Below, one piece after another: positions 43,052 to 45,707 of a stretch of 45,707 bases of DNA. The stretch is from Planctomycetaceae bacterium (GTDB lineage: Bacteria; Planctomycetota; Planctomycetia; Planctomycetales; Planctomycetaceae). How positions within the stretch are numbered: position 1 is the stretch's first letter; the number at the start of each line of letters is the position of its first letter. Under the pieces are notes generated by a model. It was not told the DNA's origin. It saw only the letters and a list, made by a program, of their open reading frames with translations, and did not search any database. The position numbers and the translations under genes are program-made. The stretch is taken from the NCBI GenBank assembly GCA_002724315.1, contig PBOJ01000146.1, positions 1 through 45,707 on the forward strand. Reading direction: 5' to 3'.

Positions 43052-44521
43052 GTGTCCCTGTTGGCCGTCGCCGCCTGCCTGGCTCACTCGGCCCTGCGCG
43101 CCCCGGCGCCCGCGGTCAACGAACCCCACTACCTGGCCAAGGCCCTGCACTGGGTCGACCCGGGCTGGTGCGCCGGCGACTTTTTCCTCGAATCCTCCAA
43201 CCCCCACCTCGTCTTCTACACGTTGGTGGGACCAGGGACCTCGGTGCTGCCGTTTGCGACGGTGGCCTGGCTGGGTCGCCTGCTGGCCCTGGCACTGCTG
43301 GCCACCGGTTGGGTGGCCCTGGTCCGACGGCTGGTGTCCGATGAGTGGGCCGGCTGGACAGCAACCACGGTCTTCCTGCTGACTGCAGCGATCGGAAACC
43401 TTTCCGGAGAATGGGTCGTTGGCGGCTTCGAATCGAAGGTGGTGGCCTATGGTCTACTGGCATGGGCAACCGCCTGTGGACTCGATCACCACCATCGCCG
43501 GGCGAGCATCCTCTGCGGGCTGGCCATCAGTATCCACCCGATCGTCGGCGGCTGGGGGCTCGTCCTGGCCGTACTGGCTCGCCCCTGGCCGATCGATCGA
43601 CACCGGCTGCAACAGGCGGCACTGGTCATGACTTGTGCCCTGCCGGGCATCATTCCCGCATTGGGATTGCTCGGGAACGGTTCAGCGCGGGCCGACACTG
43701 TGCACGTCTTTGCCCGGCTGGGCCACCACCTGGTGCCCGCTCGGTTCTCGCCCACCTGGACCACCCTTTACGTGGCTCTTGCCACGGCCTGGCTGGTTGC
43801 CAGGTTCCGGGCAAAGAGATCTCCAGCAGAAACCTGGTGGATGAGACTGGTCCTGGGTTCCGTGATGGTCGCCGCAGCTGGCTGGGCACTGGCCCTCGAC
43901 ACACCACCCGACCCGGCTGATGCTTCCGGAATGGGGATACGCCTGCGACTGATGTCGATGAAGTTCTACCCCTACCGGCTCTTCGATGTCCTGCTGCCGG
44001 CGGCGTTGGCGATTTCTGCCGCTGGCCTGCTGACTCGGTGGTCGTCGCAGCGTCTGCGAATCGCTATCCCGACAATGCTGCTCGCAGTGGCCCTGGCACT
44101 GCCGGCTCCGGATCGCAACCCCAGCCGACTGCCTGCCGAACTCCGGGACGATTGGACCCACACCTGCAGTTGGATCGACAATCACTTGCCACCGGAGGCG
44201 ATCGTGCTGACACCCCGCGGAAGCTGGGCCTTCAAGTGGTACGCCAAACGGGCCGAATACGTGGTCTTCAAGGACTGCCCGCAGGATGCAGCCGGAGTCC
44301 TGGAATGGGACCGCCGCCGCCAGGCACGAGGCCGCTGGCTGATGGACATCCAGCTGGGCCGCCCACCGCTTGAGACCACCGCACGAGCTTTTGGCCCCCA
44401 GGCGATCACCCACATCCTCTGGCGCCGTGCCGACGGCCTCCGGTCACTCGAGGGATTCGAGACACTCTTCTCAACGCCCCACCACGTCGTCTACGCCGTC
44501 CCGACTGCTGACTCGAAGTGA
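43052..44521 (+). CDS. Polytopic membrane protein, GT-C-like architecture
   Basis: 489 residues from the GTG at 43052; the exact start is uncertain because the frame is open farther upstream, across the small gene at 42852. About nine to ten hydrophobic segments fill the first 350 residues. The first outer loop reads NEPHYLAKALHWVDPGWCAGDFF, an acidic-residue loop after TM1 as in GT-C glycosyltransferases and related planctomycete proteins. The C-terminal 120 residues are soluble (DDWTHTCSWIDNHLPPEAIVLTP...RGSWAFKWYAKR). A lipid-linked-sugar transferase role is possible but unproven. It ends 19 bases before the convergent propeller gene. Confidence 0.7.
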   Translation: MSLLAVAACLAHSALRAPAPAVNEPHYLAKALHWVDPGWCAGDFFLESSNPHLVFYTLVGPGTSVLPFATVAWLGRLLALALLATGWVALVRRLVSDEWAGWTATTVFLLTAAIGNLSGEWVVGGFESKVVAYGLLAWATACGLDHHHRRASILCGLAISIHPIVGGWGLVLAVLARPWPIDRHRLQQAALVMTCALPGIIPALGLLGNGSARADTVHVFARLGHHLVPARFSPTWTTLYVALATAWLVARFRAKRSPAETWWMRLVLGSVMVAAAGWALALDTPPDPADASGMGIRLRLMSMKFYPYRLFDVLLPAALAISAAGLLTRWSSQRLRIAIPTMLLAVALALPAPDRNPSRLPAELRDDWTHTCSWIDNHLPPEAIVLTPRGSWAFKWYAKRAEYVVFKDCPQDAAGVLEWDRRRQARGRWLMDIQLGRPPLETTARAFGPQAITHILWRRADGLRSLEGFETLFSTPHHVVYAVPTADSK

Positions 44522-44540
44522 GTTTTCGGAACGTGGAAGC

Positions 44541-45707
44541 TCACGGCCGCCTGAGGTCATAACAGATCAGCCGCGGGCCGGTGCGGGTCACCGGGTCTCG
44601 CATGTTCTGGCTGATGTAGAGCAACCCACGACTGATCACTGGCGGGCACCACGACTCGCGGGCCAGGAACAGCGATGATCGCTGCGTGATCTTGTACCCC
44701 TTGGGAGAGAGATCCATCCACATCAGCTGACCAAGTTCCCCCAGGACCAGCGCCTGACCGTCGGCCTGCAGAAAGGAGCCTCGTAACGGACTCAGTGTCA
44801 ACGTCTGCTCGACGCCCTGCACCGTAACCGTCTGCTCCCATTCGGGCTCTTCGCGCCAGACCACCCGGCCGGCCTTCAGGTCGACACAGACCAGGGACGC
44901 GTCCGGTTCGTTTCGGCCGTCAAAGCCGTACAGATATCCATCCTTGACCAGAGGTGTGCTCCAGTGCAGCCCCAGTTGGTTCGGCTCGGTATTGTGTTCA
45001 GCGTCAGGCATCTTCCAGAGGACCTTGTGCGATGACAGGTCCTTGCCAACCTCCAACAGCGCACTGCCGGTCTGGTAGCTGGCCGAAACAAAGATGCGAT
45101 TGCCACCGATGACCAGTGGACACGACGCGTTGACGCTCTCGTACTTCTTGCTCCGCCACGGAAATTCCAGCTCCAGTTTCCCGTTGCTCGGATCAATCAA
45201 CATCAGCCCACCGGTCGACGGCCTGCTCTCGCCACCGGCAAAGACCAGCACACGGGTCTTTCCGTGAATCTTCACCAGCCGGGGCGAGGCGTAACTGGGC
45301 CCCCATTTTTTCCCCGAGACCCACAACAGCTTGCCCGACAGCGTGTGAAAGGCAGCGACCGAGGGCCCACCCACCTTGCCGATATTGATCACCAGGCGGT
45401 CACCGACCAGAAGTGGCGTGCCGACGGCTCCGAAAAAGTCCTGGGGAACCTGAAATTCTCTCGAGAGGCTTCGCTGCCAGATCTTTCGCCCCGTCGCCAG
45501 TTCCAGGCAGATCAGGAATCCCTCGGCCGTGTAGATGTGAACCCGGTTGCCCTCGATGACCGGAGTCGATCTCGGCCCGCTGCTGTAGCCCAGCCGATCC
45601 CGGTATGCGGTGGCGAACTTGTGCTCCCAGAACTTCTGGCCTGTCTCGGCGTGCAGGCACTCGACCACGACGTCGTTCTGGACACGGTGAGGATAGACCA
45701 GGTACGG
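44541..45707 (-). CDS. PQQ-like beta-propeller protein, N-terminus beyond the window
   Basis: At least 388 residues; the frame is open to the right edge (YLVYPHRVQNDVVVECL), so the start and any signal peptide are missing. Blade motifs are AETGQKFWEHKF, ATGRKIWQR, LSGKLLWVSG, SNGKLELEF and KAGRVVWREE. This is the planctomycete PQQ-like propeller family, in the same broad family as the protein at 3574 but not closely similar to it in sequence. An exported scaffold or binding role is typical. The end (GPRLICYDLRRP) lies 19 bases from the convergent membrane gene. Confidence 0.88.
   Translation of the reverse strand, partial: PYLVYPHRVQNDVVVECLHAETGQKFWEHKFATAYRDRLGYSSGPRSTPVIEGNRVHIYTAEGFLICLELATGRKIWQRSLSREFQVPQDFFGAVGTPLLVGDRLVINIGKVGGPSVAAFHTLSGKLLWVSGKKWGPSYASPRLVKIHGKTRVLVFAGGESRPSTGGLMLIDPSNGKLELEFPWRSKKYESVNASCPLVIGGNRIFVSASYQTGSALLEVGKDLSSHKVLWKMPDAEHNTEPNQLGLHWSTPLVKDGYLYGFDGRNEPDASLVCVDLKAGRVVWREEPEWEQTVTVQGVEQTLTLSPLRGSFLQADGQALVLGELGQLMWMDLSPKGYKITQRSSLFLARESWCPPVISRGLLYISQNMRDPVTRTGPRLICYDLRRP

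Overview
The window is a GC-rich bacterial chromosome segment that almost certainly comes from a member of the Planctomycetota. The evidence is the family content. There are three DUF1501 proteins with twin-arginine leaders, one of them paired with a PSCyt1/DUF1549/DUF1553 cytochrome-type protein. There is also a PVC-type triheme quinoprotein, a sulfatase, Tat-exported Gfo/Idh/MocA and xylose-isomerase-like proteins, a ceramidase/DUF1080 fusion, PQQ-like propellers and a BBP7-like outer-membrane barrel. A murA gene with all catalytic residues indicates peptidoglycan synthesis. I saw no rRNA, tRNA, insertion sequence, prophage or CRISPR array.

Layout. 1-2.4 kb: a beta-helix surface protein convergent with a flippase-like membrane protein. 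2.6-8.7 kb: a zinc-ribbon protein, then a tight five-gene run (DJ-1/PfpI, PQQ-like propeller, sugar isomerase/epimerase, PhoD-like phosphatase, rhamnonate-dehydratase-like enolase), probably a sugar-acid or carbohydrate catabolic operon. 8.7-11.6 kb: a GT2 glycosyltransferase divergent from a ceramidase/DUF1080 fusion. 11.6-13.0 kb: DAHP synthase (aroF) behind an apparent aromatic-amino-acid attenuator. 13.1-18.9 kb: a glycine-rich secreted protein, then the PSD1/DUF1501 pair. 19-24.3 kb: a small membrane protein, the outer-membrane barrel with its terminator, a dienelactone-hydrolase-like esterase, an M20 deacetylase and a CX4CH protein. 24.5-34.9 kb: GNAT, two orphan DUF1501 genes, an oxidoreductase, and a minus-strand run of Nramp-like transporter, sulfatase, alpha/beta hydrolase and TIM-barrel isomerase. 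35-38.1 kb: the triheme quinoprotein. 38.2-42.1 kb: the housekeeping group rpmE-prfA-prmC-murA. 42.1-45.7 kb: a conserved acidic protein, a small lysine-rich protein, a polytopic membrane protein and a PQQ-like propeller that runs off the right edge.

The most interesting signal is the aroF leader (11642-11974). A short reading frame encodes NRWWWYRFLF, with all three aromatic amino acids clustered. Within the same frame, 11823-11836 is a near copy of the 3' arm of a strong intrinsic terminator (11888-11922) lying just upstream of aroF. This copy can therefore pair with the terminator's 5' arm as an antiterminator. It has the geometry of a ribosome-mediated attenuator sensing Trp, Tyr and Phe together, placed before the first common enzyme of the aromatic pathway. 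Other points of interest are an Nramp-like transporter lacking the DPGN and MPH metal motifs, a murA whose 3' extension overlaps a convergent gene, an unusual density of abutting or overlapping convergent stop codons, and a large imperfect palindrome in the divergent control region upstream of the barrel gene.
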